Shown here piece by piece: positions 8,002-16,417 of a DNA stretch of 64,000 bases. The notes beneath the pieces are model-generated. The model was given only the letters and a program-made list of their open reading frames with translations, ran no database searches and was not told the DNA's origin. How positions within the stretch are numbered: the stretch's first letter is position 1; every line of letters starts with the position of its first letter. The position numbers were made by a program, and so were the translations under genes. Location: positions 62,001-126,000 of the forward strand of contig NZ_MDEC01000013.1 in assembly GCF_002939785.1 (NCBI RefSeq), in the 5' to 3' direction. This DNA comes from Xanthomonas codiaei. GTDB taxonomy: Bacteria > Pseudomonadota > Gammaproteobacteria > Xanthomonadales > Xanthomonadaceae.

Positions 8002-8739
8002 ATGAGCTTCCACATCAGCGCCATCACTCTCGACCTCGACGATACGTTGTGGCCTTTCGCACCGATCGGTGCGCGTATCGACCAGGTGTTGTACGACTGG
8101 ATGCGCGAGCACAGTCCGGTCACCGCCGAGCGCTTTCCGGTGGAGGCCATGCGCGAGTTGCGAGAACGCAGCTTCGCCGACAACCCGCAGCTGCATCATG
8201 ACCTGAGCGCGCTGCGCCGGTTGACGCTGGAGATGGCCCTGCGCGAAAGCGGCGGCGATCTGGCGCTGGTGGAGCCGGCCTACGAGGTGTTCTACGCCGC
8301 GCGCAACCAGGTGGAGTGCTACCCGGATGCGCTCGATGCGCTGGCACGCATGGCCCGGCACGTGCCGGTGGCCGCGCTCAGCAACGGCAATGCGGACCTG
8401 CAGCGTATCGGGCTGATGCATCACTTCGCCTTCCAGCTGGGCTCGCGCGAACACGGCAGCGCCAAGCCGGAGGCCAGCATCTTCCTGGCCGCCTGCGCAC
8501 GCCTGGACGTGCCGCCAACACAGGTGCTGCATGTGGGCGACCACGTGCGCATGGATGTGCTCGGCGCGCTGGATGCCGGGCTGCGCGCGTGCTGGATCAA
8601 CCGCGACGGCGCGCAGTGGTCGCACCCGACCCAGCAGCCGGACCTGGAATTCGACAGCCTCACCGGGCTGGCCGATTGGCTGGATGCCCAGCAACCGCAC
8701 CCCGGCGCCGCGCGCGATGGCATCTGCCTTCCCGCCTGA
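8002..8739 (+). CDS. HAD-superfamily hydrolase (subclass IA)
   Basis: A 245-residue soluble phosphatase-like enzyme. Motif I is DLDDTLW (Asp11, Asp13, Thr15). Motif II Ser lies in ALSNGN. Motif III Lys is in SAKPEASIF. Motif IV is HVGDHVRMDVLGA with the paired acidic residues. The C1-type helical cap between motifs I and II (residues about 20-115) is typical of small phosphate-ester hydrolases such as phosphoglycolate- or flavin-phosphate-type enzymes; several RR/YigB-like members hydrolyse FMN. Substrate cannot be assigned. It is followed 40 nt later by an aminopeptidase gene, probably co-transcribed. Confidence 0.9.
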   Translation: MSFHISAITLDLDDTLWPFAPIGARIDQVLYDWMREHSPVTAERFPVEAMRELRERSFADNPQLHHDLSALRRLTLEMALRESGGDLALVEPAYEVFYAARNQVECYPDALDALARMARHVPVAALSNGNADLQRIGLMHHFAFQLGSREHGSAKPEASIFLAACARLDVPPTQVLHVGDHVRMDVLGALDAGLRACWINRDGAQWSHPTQQPDLEFDSLTGLADWLDAQQPHPGAARDGICLPA

Positions 8740-8779
8740 GCCGCCCCCATCTGGCGCACGGCGCCATTGAAGGATGCCC

Positions 8780-10150
8780 ATGTCGCACCTCACCGGTTTC
8801 ACCGACCCCACCGCCGCCGCGCTGCCGCTGCATGTGCTCGACCGCGAAGGCTTCGCGCATTGGTGCGCCGGGCAGCCCACGCGCGTGCTGGCGTGGGCGC
8901 AGGCACAGCGGTTCGATGCCGCGCCGGGCAGCGTCTTGCTGTTGCCGGACGACCAGGGCCTGGCAGGGGCGGTCATCGGGATCGGCGACCGCGCCGATGC
9001 CTACGCCTATGCGCATGCGCCGATGGCGTTGCCGCCGGCCAGCCGCTGGACCGTGGCGACCCCGCTGGATGATGCCGAGCAGGCGCTGCTGCACCTGGGC
9101 TGGGGGCTGGGCGCCTACCGCTTTGCCCGCTACCGCAAGGTACCGCGCGCACCGGCTGAACTGGCGGCCACGCCGTCTGCAGCGACGCGCGCCCTGATCG
9201 AGGCCTGCATTCGCGTGCGCGACTGGGTCAACACGCCCACCGAAGACATGGGCCCGGAGCAGCTGGAAGCGGCCACCCGTGCAGTGGCGCAGGCCCACGG
9301 CGCGCAGGTGGAGGCGATCGTGGGCGATGCGTTGCTGGCGCAGAACTTCCCCACCATCCATGCGGTGGGCCGCGCCTCGCATCGTGCGCCGCGGCTGATC
9401 CAGCTGCAGTGGGGCGATGCCGCGCATCCGCACCTAGTGCTGGTCGGCAAGGGCGTGTGTTTCGACACCGGCGGGCTGGATCTCAAACCCGCCGATGGCA
9501 TGCGCAACATGAAGAAGGACATGGGCGGCGCCGCGCATGCGCTGGCGCTGGCCGGGCTGGTGATGGCGCAGCACTTGCCGGTGCGGCTCACCCTGCTGAT
9601 TGCCGCAGTGGAAAACGCGGTGGGCCCCAATGCCTTCCGCCCTGGCGAGGTACTCACCACCCGCGCCGGCGTCACCGTGGAAGTGGACAACACCGATGCC
9701 GAAGGCCGGCTGGTGCTGTGCGATGCACTGAGCTACGCCACCGAGCAGAAGCCCGATCTGATCCTGGACTTCGCCACGCTCACCGGCGCGGCGCGCATCG
9801 CGCTGGGCCCGGATTTGCCGGCGTTGTTCGCCAACGACGATGCGCTGGCACAGGCCTGGATCGACGCCGGCGAGCAGACCCGCGACCCGGTCTGGCGCAT
9901 GCCGTTGTGGCGGCCCTACCTGCGCTATCTCAACAGCCACGTGGCCGACATGGCCAACGCCGGCTCGCGCATGGCCGGCGCGGTGACCGCGGCGCTGTAT
10001 CTGGAGCGCTTCGTGGCCCCGGGCCAGCCTTGGGCACATCTGGACGTCTACGCCTGGAACGACAGCGACCGCCCGGGGCGCCCTGCAGGTGGCGAAGCGC
10101 TGGCGCTGCGCTCGGCGTTTGCGATGCTGCAGCAGCGCTACGGCGGCTGA
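8780..10150 (+). CDS. M17 leucyl aminopeptidase-family protein
   Basis: A 456-residue cytosolic metallo-aminopeptidase. Two in-frame ATGs lie 6 nt apart (8774, 8780); GAAGGA at 8769-8774 is correctly spaced only for 8780. The N-terminal domain (1-about 170) is divergent. The C-terminal catalytic domain holds the family signature NTDAEGRL (304-311), with metal ligands expected at Lys224, Asp229, Asp247, Asp306 and Glu308, and the catalytic Arg310. It is somewhat shorter than E. coli PepA (503 residues) and lacks a clear DNA-binding N-domain, so it is a PepA/PepB paralogue rather than the XerC/D-site cofactor. Confidence 0.93.
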   Translation: MSHLTGFTDPTAAALPLHVLDREGFAHWCAGQPTRVLAWAQAQRFDAAPGSVLLLPDDQGLAGAVIGIGDRADAYAYAHAPMALPPASRWTVATPLDDAEQALLHLGWGLGAYRFARYRKVPRAPAELAATPSAATRALIEACIRVRDWVNTPTEDMGPEQLEAATRAVAQAHGAQVEAIVGDALLAQNFPTIHAVGRASHRAPRLIQLQWGDAAHPHLVLVGKGVCFDTGGLDLKPADGMRNMKKDMGGAAHALALAGLVMAQHLPVRLTLLIAAVENAVGPNAFRPGEVLTTRAGVTVEVDNTDAEGRLVLCDALSYATEQKPDLILDFATLTGAARIALGPDLPALFANDDALAQAWIDAGEQTRDPVWRMPLWRPYLRYLNSHVADMANAGSRMAGAVTAALYLERFVAPGQPWAHLDVYAWNDSDRPGRPAGGEALALRSAFAMLQQRYGG

Positions 10151-10281
10151 GTGCAGCCAGCGCTGCGACCAGGCGTTCGCCCGACCGGTAAGCTCAGGAT
10201 CGAATGACGCGATCCGGGCATTGCACGATCTGATCATGGCTACGCCACGGCGAGCTGCTTCAAGCAAGGCGACGGACACGC

Positions 10282-10815
10282 ATGTACCGACTCGGACACC
10301 TGAAAGATGGGCAGTGGTGCGCTCACTCGCATCCGGCGGTCTTCGACTCCACGGACCGCATCGTTGCGGGTGTTCCGCGCGGGGATCCTGTCGTTTTCGA
10401 GCGCATGACCGAATGCATGGAACCGCCGTATTACCTGCTGTATCTCCTCCACACCTCGCGTGGCGAGGCAGAACCAGGCCGCTACCAGACTCCTGCGCTG
10501 GAACTCGCTGACGTCAAGGCGTTCTTGTCGCGTTTTGGCGCATTTCTTTCAGCAGATGCTCGCTATGACCTGTGGGCGCATTCGCCTACCAGCCAAGCGA
10601 CGGTGGTCTGGGACCGCCATAATCAATTATTCGCCTACGGCCCTCTCGCACGATTTTCGGCAGCATTGCAGGCGATGGGTTTCACCCGAGGCGAGACCGT
10701 GGTTCCTACGCCGCACGAACATCATTACCGACCGGAGTTCGATCGATTGGCCAAAGAATTACTGACGATGTTCGATTGGTCGTTTTCACCGCTTCGTAGC
10801 GAAGATGCGCAATGA
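10282..10815 (+). CDS. Hypothetical protein
   Basis: A 177-residue soluble protein that I do not recognise. It has no signal peptide or membrane segment. It is rich in aromatic residues and His (PYYLLYLLHTSRGEAEPGRY; HEHHYRPEFDRLAKELL). Codon use looks less GC-biased than the neighbours (for example AAT CAA TTA TTC and AAA GAA TTA), and the flanks are gene-poor, suggesting possible acquisition. The balanced amino-acid composition and conserved-looking hydrophobic pattern favour a real gene. Confidence 0.65.
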   Translation: MYRLGHLKDGQWCAHSHPAVFDSTDRIVAGVPRGDPVVFERMTECMEPPYYLLYLLHTSRGEAEPGRYQTPALELADVKAFLSRFGAFLSADARYDLWAHSPTSQATVVWDRHNQLFAYGPLARFSAALQAMGFTRGETVVPTPHEHHYRPEFDRLAKELLTMFDWSFSPLRSEDAQ

Positions 10816-11217
10816 ACGTGTCGGGTTGGCGAAATACTGTCGGCCATAAGCATCGCTTGGCTGATTGATCGCGGCCAACAACACTGCTGCGTAGCCGTCA
10901 GGCTGGCGTGGCCAGTGCTCGGTGCTCGGTGCTCGGTGTGAGCGTGTACCACGCGTACACTCCGGTGCTGAGCGCGCATCCACGCCCACCTGCCGACTGC
11001 TCGCGACCTTCCGTCAGCCGCTCTGAATCATTGTGTCCCGTTCATGCCTGCAGCGGGACATGCGCATCGCGCCGGGCCTCCCGGCACCGTAGTCCATCAC
11101 ACGCTCAAGGCGGCTTCTTCCGGATGATGCGACACGGGCGTGCTCGGCTGCGGCGATGAAAGCATTGCCGCGCGACAGTGAGCGGGCTGCCCACTGCATC
11201 CAAGACCGGAGCCAGCC
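10816..11217. other. Gene-free stretch with short tandem and dispersed repeats
   Basis: About 400 nt with no convincing gene. It holds three tandem GTGCTCG heptamers (10915-10935) and the second copy of the dispersed repeat (10942-11020). Confidence 0.6.
10942..11020. repeat. Dispersed intergenic repeat, copy 2
   Basis: Similar to 1109-1200 at both ends and shortened in the middle. The left end contains the palindrome GTGTACCACGCGTACAC. Role unknown. Confidence 0.45.
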
Positions 11218-12309
11218 ATGCCGTTGCCACCTCCCTCCCCCGGACACACGCGCCGCCCGGTGCTGCCGTTGCTGGGCATTGCCGCCATTGCCGGTGGGAT
11301 CGCCATCGCCTTTGCATGGACCGCCGGCTGGATCGGCGGCGACCGGCTCACCGCCGCGCGCATGACCGATACCATCGAATCCAGCGGGCCGCCGCATCCG
11401 GGTTTTCGGCGCGCGCATAGCAAGGGCGTATGCGTGAGCGGGCAATTCCAGTCCAGTGGCAAGGCGAGCTGGCTGTCGTCGGCACGCGTCTTCGGCCAGA
11501 CCAGCACGCCGGTGCTGGGACGGATGTCGATCGGCGGTGGCGACCCGCACGGCGCCGATGGACAGGCGCGCGTGCGCAGCATGGCGCTGCTGCTGCGCAG
11601 CGACGACGGGCAGGAATGGCGCACGGCCATGAACAGCTTTCCGTTCTTCGTGGTGGCCACGCCGGCCGGTTTCCAGGCCTTGAACGTGGCCTCCAGGCCC
11701 GACCCGGCCACCGGCAAACCGGATCCGGAAAAACTCGCGGCGTTCGGCAAGCAGTATCCGGAGGCGGCCAAGTTCCAGCAGTGGGCCAAGACCGCGCCCT
11801 GGTCCGATAGCTGGGCCAATACGCAGTACAACGGCGTCAACGCCTTCCGCGCGATCGCGGCCGACGGGCGCGAGCGCTACATCCGCTGGTCGATGCGCCC
11901 GCATACGCCGTTCAAGGAACTGAGCGCCGAGCAACGCAAGCAGGCCGATGGCGATTTTCTCGCCACCGACCTGCAGGCGCGGCTGGCGCAGGGGCCGCTG
12001 CGCTGGGACATGGTGCTGACCGTGGCCGAACCCGGCGATGCGGTGGACGATCCCTCGCAGCCGTGGCCGCAGAGCCGCAAGCAGATCGTCGCCGGGACGC
12101 TGACCCTGGAGCATGCGCAACCGCAGGCCAGCGGGCCGTGCCGCGATCTGAACTACGATCCGCTGATCCTGCCCAAGGGCCTTGCCGCCTCCAACGATCC
12201 GATCCTGGCCGCGCGCTCGTCGGTGTATGCGCAATCGTTCAACCGTCGCGAGCGCGAGATCGCCAGCGGCAAGGGCAGTGCCGCCACCGGCCAGGGAGCC
12301 CATCGATGA
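11218..12309 (+). CDS. Catalase-related peroxidase, SrpA-like, membrane-anchored to the periplasm
   Basis: A 363-residue minimal catalase-fold haem protein. A single hydrophobic segment (residues about 14-36) acts as signal or anchor. Distal haem residues are His67 (RRAHSKGVC) and Asn139 (MNSFPFF). The proximal ligand is Tyr337 in the R-x3-Y pattern (RSSVY, Arg333). At this size it lacks the long C-terminal domains of classical catalases, fitting SrpA-type catalase-like peroxidases that reduce H2O2 or organic peroxides with an electron donor. The next gene, a cytochrome b561, overlaps by 4 nt (ATGA) and is the likely electron source from the quinone pool. Confidence 0.9.
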   Translation: MPLPPPSPGHTRRPVLPLLGIAAIAGGIAIAFAWTAGWIGGDRLTAARMTDTIESSGPPHPGFRRAHSKGVCVSGQFQSSGKASWLSSARVFGQTSTPVLGRMSIGGGDPHGADGQARVRSMALLLRSDDGQEWRTAMNSFPFFVVATPAGFQALNVASRPDPATGKPDPEKLAAFGKQYPEAAKFQQWAKTAPWSDSWANTQYNGVNAFRAIAADGRERYIRWSMRPHTPFKELSAEQRKQADGDFLATDLQARLAQGPLRWDMVLTVAEPGDAVDDPSQPWPQSRKQIVAGTLTLEHAQPQASGPCRDLNYDPLILPKGLAASNDPILAARSSVYAQSFNRREREIASGKGSAATGQGAHR

Positions 12310-12848
12310 GCCGCCCGACGCACTTCAATCTTCCCGCGCGCGTGCTGCATTGGCTGATGGCCGCGATGATCCTGACCATGCTGTTCGTCGGCGTCGGCAT
12401 GGTCGCCTCGGTGACGCAACGGCCGTGGTTGATCGACCTGCATCGCCCACTGGGTATCGCGATCCTGGTCCTGGCCGTGCTGCGCCTGATCAACCGCCTG
12501 CGCCATCGCCCGCCGGCACTGCCTGCGGATTTGCCCGCCTGGCAGAAAGCTGTGGCGATCGCCTCGCATTGGCTGTTGTATGCATTGATGCTGGGCATGC
12601 CACTGATCGGCTGGGCAATGCTGTCGGCCGGTGGCTACCCGATCGTGCTGTGGCCAGGCGCCAACCTGCCGGCGATCGCGCCGCACGATCCGGCGCTGTA
12701 TGCCTGGCTGCGCAGCGCGCATGGCTGGCTGGCGTACCTGCTGTTCGCCACCGTGCTGGGGCATCTGAGCGCGGCGCTGTTCCATGCCTGGGTACGCCGC
12801 GATGGCGTGTTTTCCAGCATGGTGCGTGGGCAGCGGTCGGCGCATTGA
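12306..12848 (+). CDS. Cytochrome b561 family protein
   Basis: A 180-residue four-helix inner-membrane dihaem cytochrome. Candidate haem-ligand histidines sit where expected in the four helices: His15 (RVLHWL), His46 (DLHRPLG), His88 (ASHWLLY) and His139 (SAHGWLAY). Members of this family pass electrons from ubiquinol to periplasmic partners. Its start codon overlaps the stop of the catalase-related peroxidase gene, so the two very likely form a quinol-dependent peroxide-reducing unit at the periplasmic face. Transcription ends facing the convergent ThuA-like gene; no clear U-tailed terminator is visible between them. Confidence 0.92.
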   Translation: MSRPTHFNLPARVLHWLMAAMILTMLFVGVGMVASVTQRPWLIDLHRPLGIAILVLAVLRLINRLRHRPPALPADLPAWQKAVAIASHWLLYALMLGMPLIGWAMLSAGGYPIVLWPGANLPAIAPHDPALYAWLRSAHGWLAYLLFATVLGHLSAALFHAWVRRDGVFSSMVRGQRSAH

Positions 12849-13014
12849 TGGATTGGATGGGGGGAAGACGGCGTGCACGAAGTGAGTTCACTGCGTGACC
12901 GTACCCTCACCACCGCTCCGCGTCCCGGCCTGCGCTTGCGGCGCAGGCGCCCGGGGCACGCGCCAGCGACGCGCCGTCTGCGCCTTGCCGCCGTAGACGG
13001 AAAGGGGCCAGGAC

Positions 13015-13800
13015 TTAACGCCGACGCTCTGCCTTGGCCGCTGACACGGGCACTTCGATGCCCTTGCCGGTAGCGGCCCAGTAAATCCCGCCATAAAGAT
13101 GTTCCAGATAGCGCGGGTCGTTGTAGGCCTCGGCCTGGTGGCCCAGTGCAGTGGCGAAGACGCGGCCGCCCTCGAAATGGTGGTACCACGCCACCGGATG
13201 GTGCTTGCCCATGCCCTTGGCGACCTGACCCGGCCAGATCAGCGTGGGGTCGTAGCTGGTTTCATCCACAGTAAGTAGCGTGACCAGATCGTCGCTGTAG
13301 GGCGGGTCGTACTCGTACCACTCATCGCTCCACACCCAGCGCTTGGGCAGGCCGGCGGTGGCCGGGAAGTTGGCCACCACATCGACCATCGCGGTCTGCA
13401 GGTAGGGGTGGGTGCGGAACGAGCGGCCGATCAACTGGTCGTACCACTTCCAGTCGCCGCGCTTGATCGCAAATGCCTTGTGCACGGCGACCACACCGCC
13501 GCCGTTGCGCACATAAGCCTGGAAGTTGGCGCGCTGGGCCGGATCCAGGTCAGTGGCCGGCGTATTGAGCAGCACGATCGCCGCGTACTGCGAAAGATCG
13601 CCATCGAAAGCCTTGGCATTCCATGCCCATACCATCTCCACATAATGCTTGCGCGCCATCGCTTCGAACTGCGGCTTGGCGACGGGGATATAGTCGTGGT
13701 GATACTGATTCGGAATGGCCGCGACCAGAATCTTGAATTGCTCGGCAGACGCATTGAATGCGCAGGCCAGCAGCAGGCCCAACAGCCACAGAGATTTCAT
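13015..13800 (-). CDS. Secreted ThuA-like protein
   Basis: A 261-residue protein. The start at 13800 gives a clean Sec signal peptide (MKSLWLLGLLLACAFNASA, cleavage near residue 19-20); the frame extends further upstream without a signal. The fold is class I glutamine-amidotransferase-like (ThuA/trehalose utilisation family). It includes the strand AAIVLLNTPA, the NGGGVVAVHKAF loop and HPVAWYHHFEGGRVFATALGH near the end, the usual ThuA C-terminal signature. ThuA domains are linked to disaccharide or glycoside metabolism and often occur in secreted proteins of plant-associated bacteria. Substrate unknown; it stands alone. Confidence 0.87.
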   Translation of the reverse strand: MKSLWLLGLLLACAFNASAEQFKILVAAIPNQYHHDYIPVAKPQFEAMARKHYVEMVWAWNAKAFDGDLSQYAAIVLLNTPATDLDPAQRANFQAYVRNGGGVVAVHKAFAIKRGDWKWYDQLIGRSFRTHPYLQTAMVDVVANFPATAGLPKRWVWSDEWYEYDPPYSDDLVTLLTVDETSYDPTLIWPGQVAKGMGKHHPVAWYHHFEGGRVFATALGHQAEAYNDPRYLEHLYGGIYWAATGKGIEVPVSAAKAERRR

Positions 13801-14116
13801 GCAGTGCGCTCGCAATGACCAGGTCGGCCGGCAGTGTACCTGCGCAGCGATGGCATGCCTTCGTGCGTGTTTTGGAATAGCTGCGCGATCTTGGCGTGTC
13901 CCGTCTACAACGCCAGCGCCATCTCGTTTGTCATGAAGCATGCAACGCGATGTGGCAAGGACAAGGCAGGCATCGCAAGATCGCTGCGCTGATGCGCTCG
14001 GTGCGAGGCCAGGTTGCTCACAGCAACGCGTGTCGCAGATGCAATCGTCCTTCCAGTTCCAGTGCCTGCGATCCATGCCACACGGATGGTGCCGGGTGCT
14101 GCACTGGCTTCGCTGT
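13801..14116. other. Gene-free stretch
   Basis: About 315 nt between two minus-strand genes. It should carry the promoter of the ThuA-like gene; no clear promoter, terminator or repeat was recognised. Confidence 0.4.
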
Positions 14117-14719
14117 TTACAGCCAGCCCTTCTGCCGCGCCAGTCGATACGCTTCGATGCGATTGGCCACGCCCAGCTTGCCGATGCATTCGGACAGATA
14201 GTTGCGCACGGTGCCGTGCGACAACTGCAGCTGCTGGGCGATCTCGCTGGCCGAGCGGCCTTCGCCGGCCAGGCGCAACACCGTCCGTTCGCGCTCGCTC
14301 AACGGGTCCGCTTCCACCCACGCATCCAGTGCCAGCTGCGGGTCGATGACCCGGCCGCCGCGATGCACCTGGCGCAAGGCGCTGACCAGTTGTTCGGCCG
14401 GCGCATCCTTGAGCAGATAGCCGGCCACACCGGCATCCAGCGCGCGCCGCAAAAACCCGGGGCGCGCAAAGGTGGTGACGATCATGACCCGCACCGGCAG
14501 CGCCTGGCGCTGGATGCGCTGGGCCAGCTCCAGGCCGCCCAGCCCGGGCATTTCGATATCGGTGACCAGCACGTCCGGTTGCAGCCGTTGCAGCTCGCGC
14601 CAGGCGCTCTCGCCGTCGCCGGCACTGCCGACCACGTCGATATCGTCTTCCAGCCCGAGCAGGGCCACCAGCGCGCCACGCAGCAAGGCCTGGTCTTCGG
14701 CCAACAACACCCGGATCAT
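14117..14719 (-). CDS. LuxR/NarL-type response regulator, DesR-like
   Basis: A 200-residue regulator. The receiver domain (1-about 120) carries acidic residues Glu8-Asp9, phosphoacceptor Asp54 (VTDIEMPG), Thr in VTTF and Lys104 (YLLKDAPAEQL). A LuxR-type helix-turn-helix (about 137-200) contains LSERERTVLRLAGEGRS and GTVRNYLS. The YLLKD and TTFARPGFLRRAL pattern is typical of DesR-like regulators. It is encoded 81 nt downstream of a DesK-like kinase on the same strand and is its obvious partner. The divergent ABC exporter genes that start about 1.7 kb away are plausible targets. Confidence 0.93.
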   Translation of the reverse strand: MIRVLLAEDQALLRGALVALLGLEDDIDVVGSAGDGESAWRELQRLQPDVLVTDIEMPGLGGLELAQRIQRQALPVRVMIVTTFARPGFLRRALDAGVAGYLLKDAPAEQLVSALRQVHRGGRVIDPQLALDAWVEADPLSERERTVLRLAGEGRSASEIAQQLQLSHGTVRNYLSECIGKLGVANRIEAYRLARQKGWL

Positions 14720-14800
14720 CGCTCGCGCTCGCAGTTGTGCAACGGTTGCGCACGATAACAGCGCGGGCCGGCGACGTGCAGCGGCCGGGCCGGTGAGCGC

Positions 14801-15988
14801 TCAGCGCGATTGCGGCACCAGGGGCAGCGGCAATGGGGGGTGCTCTGCATCGGACATGGGTTGCGGCAACGGCACGCTGGCGCGCAGGCGCATGCCGCGG
14901 GGCAGCGCGTCCACCTCCAACGCGCCTCCCAGAGCCTGCAGGCGCGCACGCATGCCATCCAGGCCATTGCCGGGCACGATTACCCCGCCGCGCCCATCGT
15001 CGGTGACGTCCAGTACCGCCCGGCCGTCGTGCGCGCGCAGACTCACCCGGACCCGTCTGGCCTGGGCGTGGCGTTGCACGTTGGTGGCTGCCTCGCGCAC
15101 CACCAGCGCCAGGGCGGTCTCGTGCTCGGGCGGCAGGGGCAGCGCGTCCAGCGCGTGCTCCAGCACGATGCCGTCCATGTCCAGCAGCACCTTTGCCGAG
15201 GCCAGCTCGGCCACCAGGCCAGCGGCGCGGATACCGGTGACGGCGCGGCGCACCTGTGCCAGGGCATCGCGCGAGATCTGCGCCACTGCATCGATCTCAC
15301 CGCGCGCCGCCTGCGGATCGCGCGCGATCAGGCGCGCGGCCAGATCGGATTTGAGTGCCACCAGCGACAAGGTGTGGCCGAGCAGGTCGTGCAGATCGCG
15401 GCCGATGCGCTCGCGCTCGGCGGTGGCCGCCAGCCGACGCACTTCGTCCTGCGACAGGCGCAGCAATGCGTCCTTGCGCTCGTTGATGCTGTACACCGCG
15501 CCAACCGCGGCCATGCCCAGCACCGACACCGGCAACCACACCAACCCCTGCCAACCCAACCCGAGCCAGCGCGCCCAGGCCAGGTACAGCGCGTTCATCA
15601 GCAGCAGGATGGCGAAATGCCGCCACAGCGCATGCCGCGTGGAAGGGCGCAGGCTCAGGCAGGCAAACACGAAGTAGCTGATGCCCGAGGCGTACACCGG
15701 CAGCAGCGCGGCACTGAGCGCCCCCATCGCCCAGGCGTAGCGGTACAGCGTGTCGCGCGGCGCCAGCAACATGCGCGCATACAGCAGCAGAAACAGCGGA
15801 TACGACAGCACCGTACACAACAGCCAGGTGCTGTCATAGCCACGCGGGGAGAACACCGGTACCACGAACACCCAGGCCGACCACAGCAGGTGCACGCAGT
15901 CCATCCACGGCGACTGGCCTTGCGCCAGGCGTGCGGCCACTTGCGAAGTTGCAGCCGGACGAAGCCAGGCAGGGAGCCTTGCATGCAT
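14801..15988 (-). CDS. DesK-like sensor histidine kinase (HisKA_3 type)
   Basis: From ATG 15988 this is a 395-residue kinase; the frame stays open to 16096 (431 residues), so the start is uncertain. Five or six membrane helices (residues about 30-168) form a sensor without a periplasmic domain. The dimerisation box is GRDLHDLLGH with phosphoacceptor His200. The HATPase domain shows the N box (VVREAATNVQRHA) and a G box (DVTDDGRGG), then a short Gly-rich G2 (GNGLDGMRARL). This is the DesK architecture, in which the membrane domain reports bilayer state or envelope damage. It pairs with the regulator immediately downstream and lies divergent to an ABC exporter, a common arrangement for drug or peptide-sensing modules. 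Confidence 0.9.
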   Translation of the reverse strand: MHARLPAWLRPAATSQVAARLAQGQSPWMDCVHLLWSAWVFVVPVFSPRGYDSTWLLCTVLSYPLFLLLYARMLLAPRDTLYRYAWAMGALSAALLPVYASGISYFVFACLSLRPSTRHALWRHFAILLLMNALYLAWARWLGLGWQGLVWLPVSVLGMAAVGAVYSINERKDALLRLSQDEVRRLAATAERERIGRDLHDLLGHTLSLVALKSDLAARLIARDPQAARGEIDAVAQISRDALAQVRRAVTGIRAAGLVAELASAKVLLDMDGIVLEHALDALPLPPEHETALALVVREAATNVQRHAQARRVRVSLRAHDGRAVLDVTDDGRGGVIVPGNGLDGMRARLQALGGALEVDALPRGMRLRASVPLPQPMSDAEHPPLPLPLVPQSR

Positions 15989-16417
15989 CGGAGTGGGTCC
16001 TTGTCGTTGCGCGGATTCTGCCATTGCCGGGTCCGCCTGGGCACGCGGCGTCGCAGAGTGATCCCGATCAGCGGCCTCATGCATGCGCCTGCTCACGCGT
16101 AGCCCTCACGCAACGCGTGGCTGCGCGGCCCGCACGGCGGTGTTTCCTTGAAGCGGTGCTGGTGCATGCAGGATCCTGTGGTGGCTCGATAGCGACAGCC
16201 TGCGCGTCTGCACCGCTGGCGCACAGTCGCGCCTGTCATGGCCTGCGGATGACAGCTGTCACTGGCAGGTGGTGCGCTCGGGCCGCATGCTGCACGGCAT
16301 TGCCACTGCACCGATCGCCCTATCGTTTGTCGCCGCGTTGGGGTTGGTGACTTCCGGCAGCTTGCGGCGCGCCTTGCAGACGGTCACATTCTGCGCAGCC
16401 TTCTGTCCTGGTTCTCG
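15989..16417. other. Gene-free divergent promoter region
   Basis: About 430 nt between the DesK-like kinase and the exporter adaptor gene (about 320 nt if the kinase starts at 16096). It must hold the promoters for both directions. No operator-like palindrome stood out. Confidence 0.4.

Noticed and set aside
10915..10935. CRISPR-like or satellite repeat from three GTGCTCG units
   Set aside because: Only three short contiguous units without spacers; a simple slippage product.
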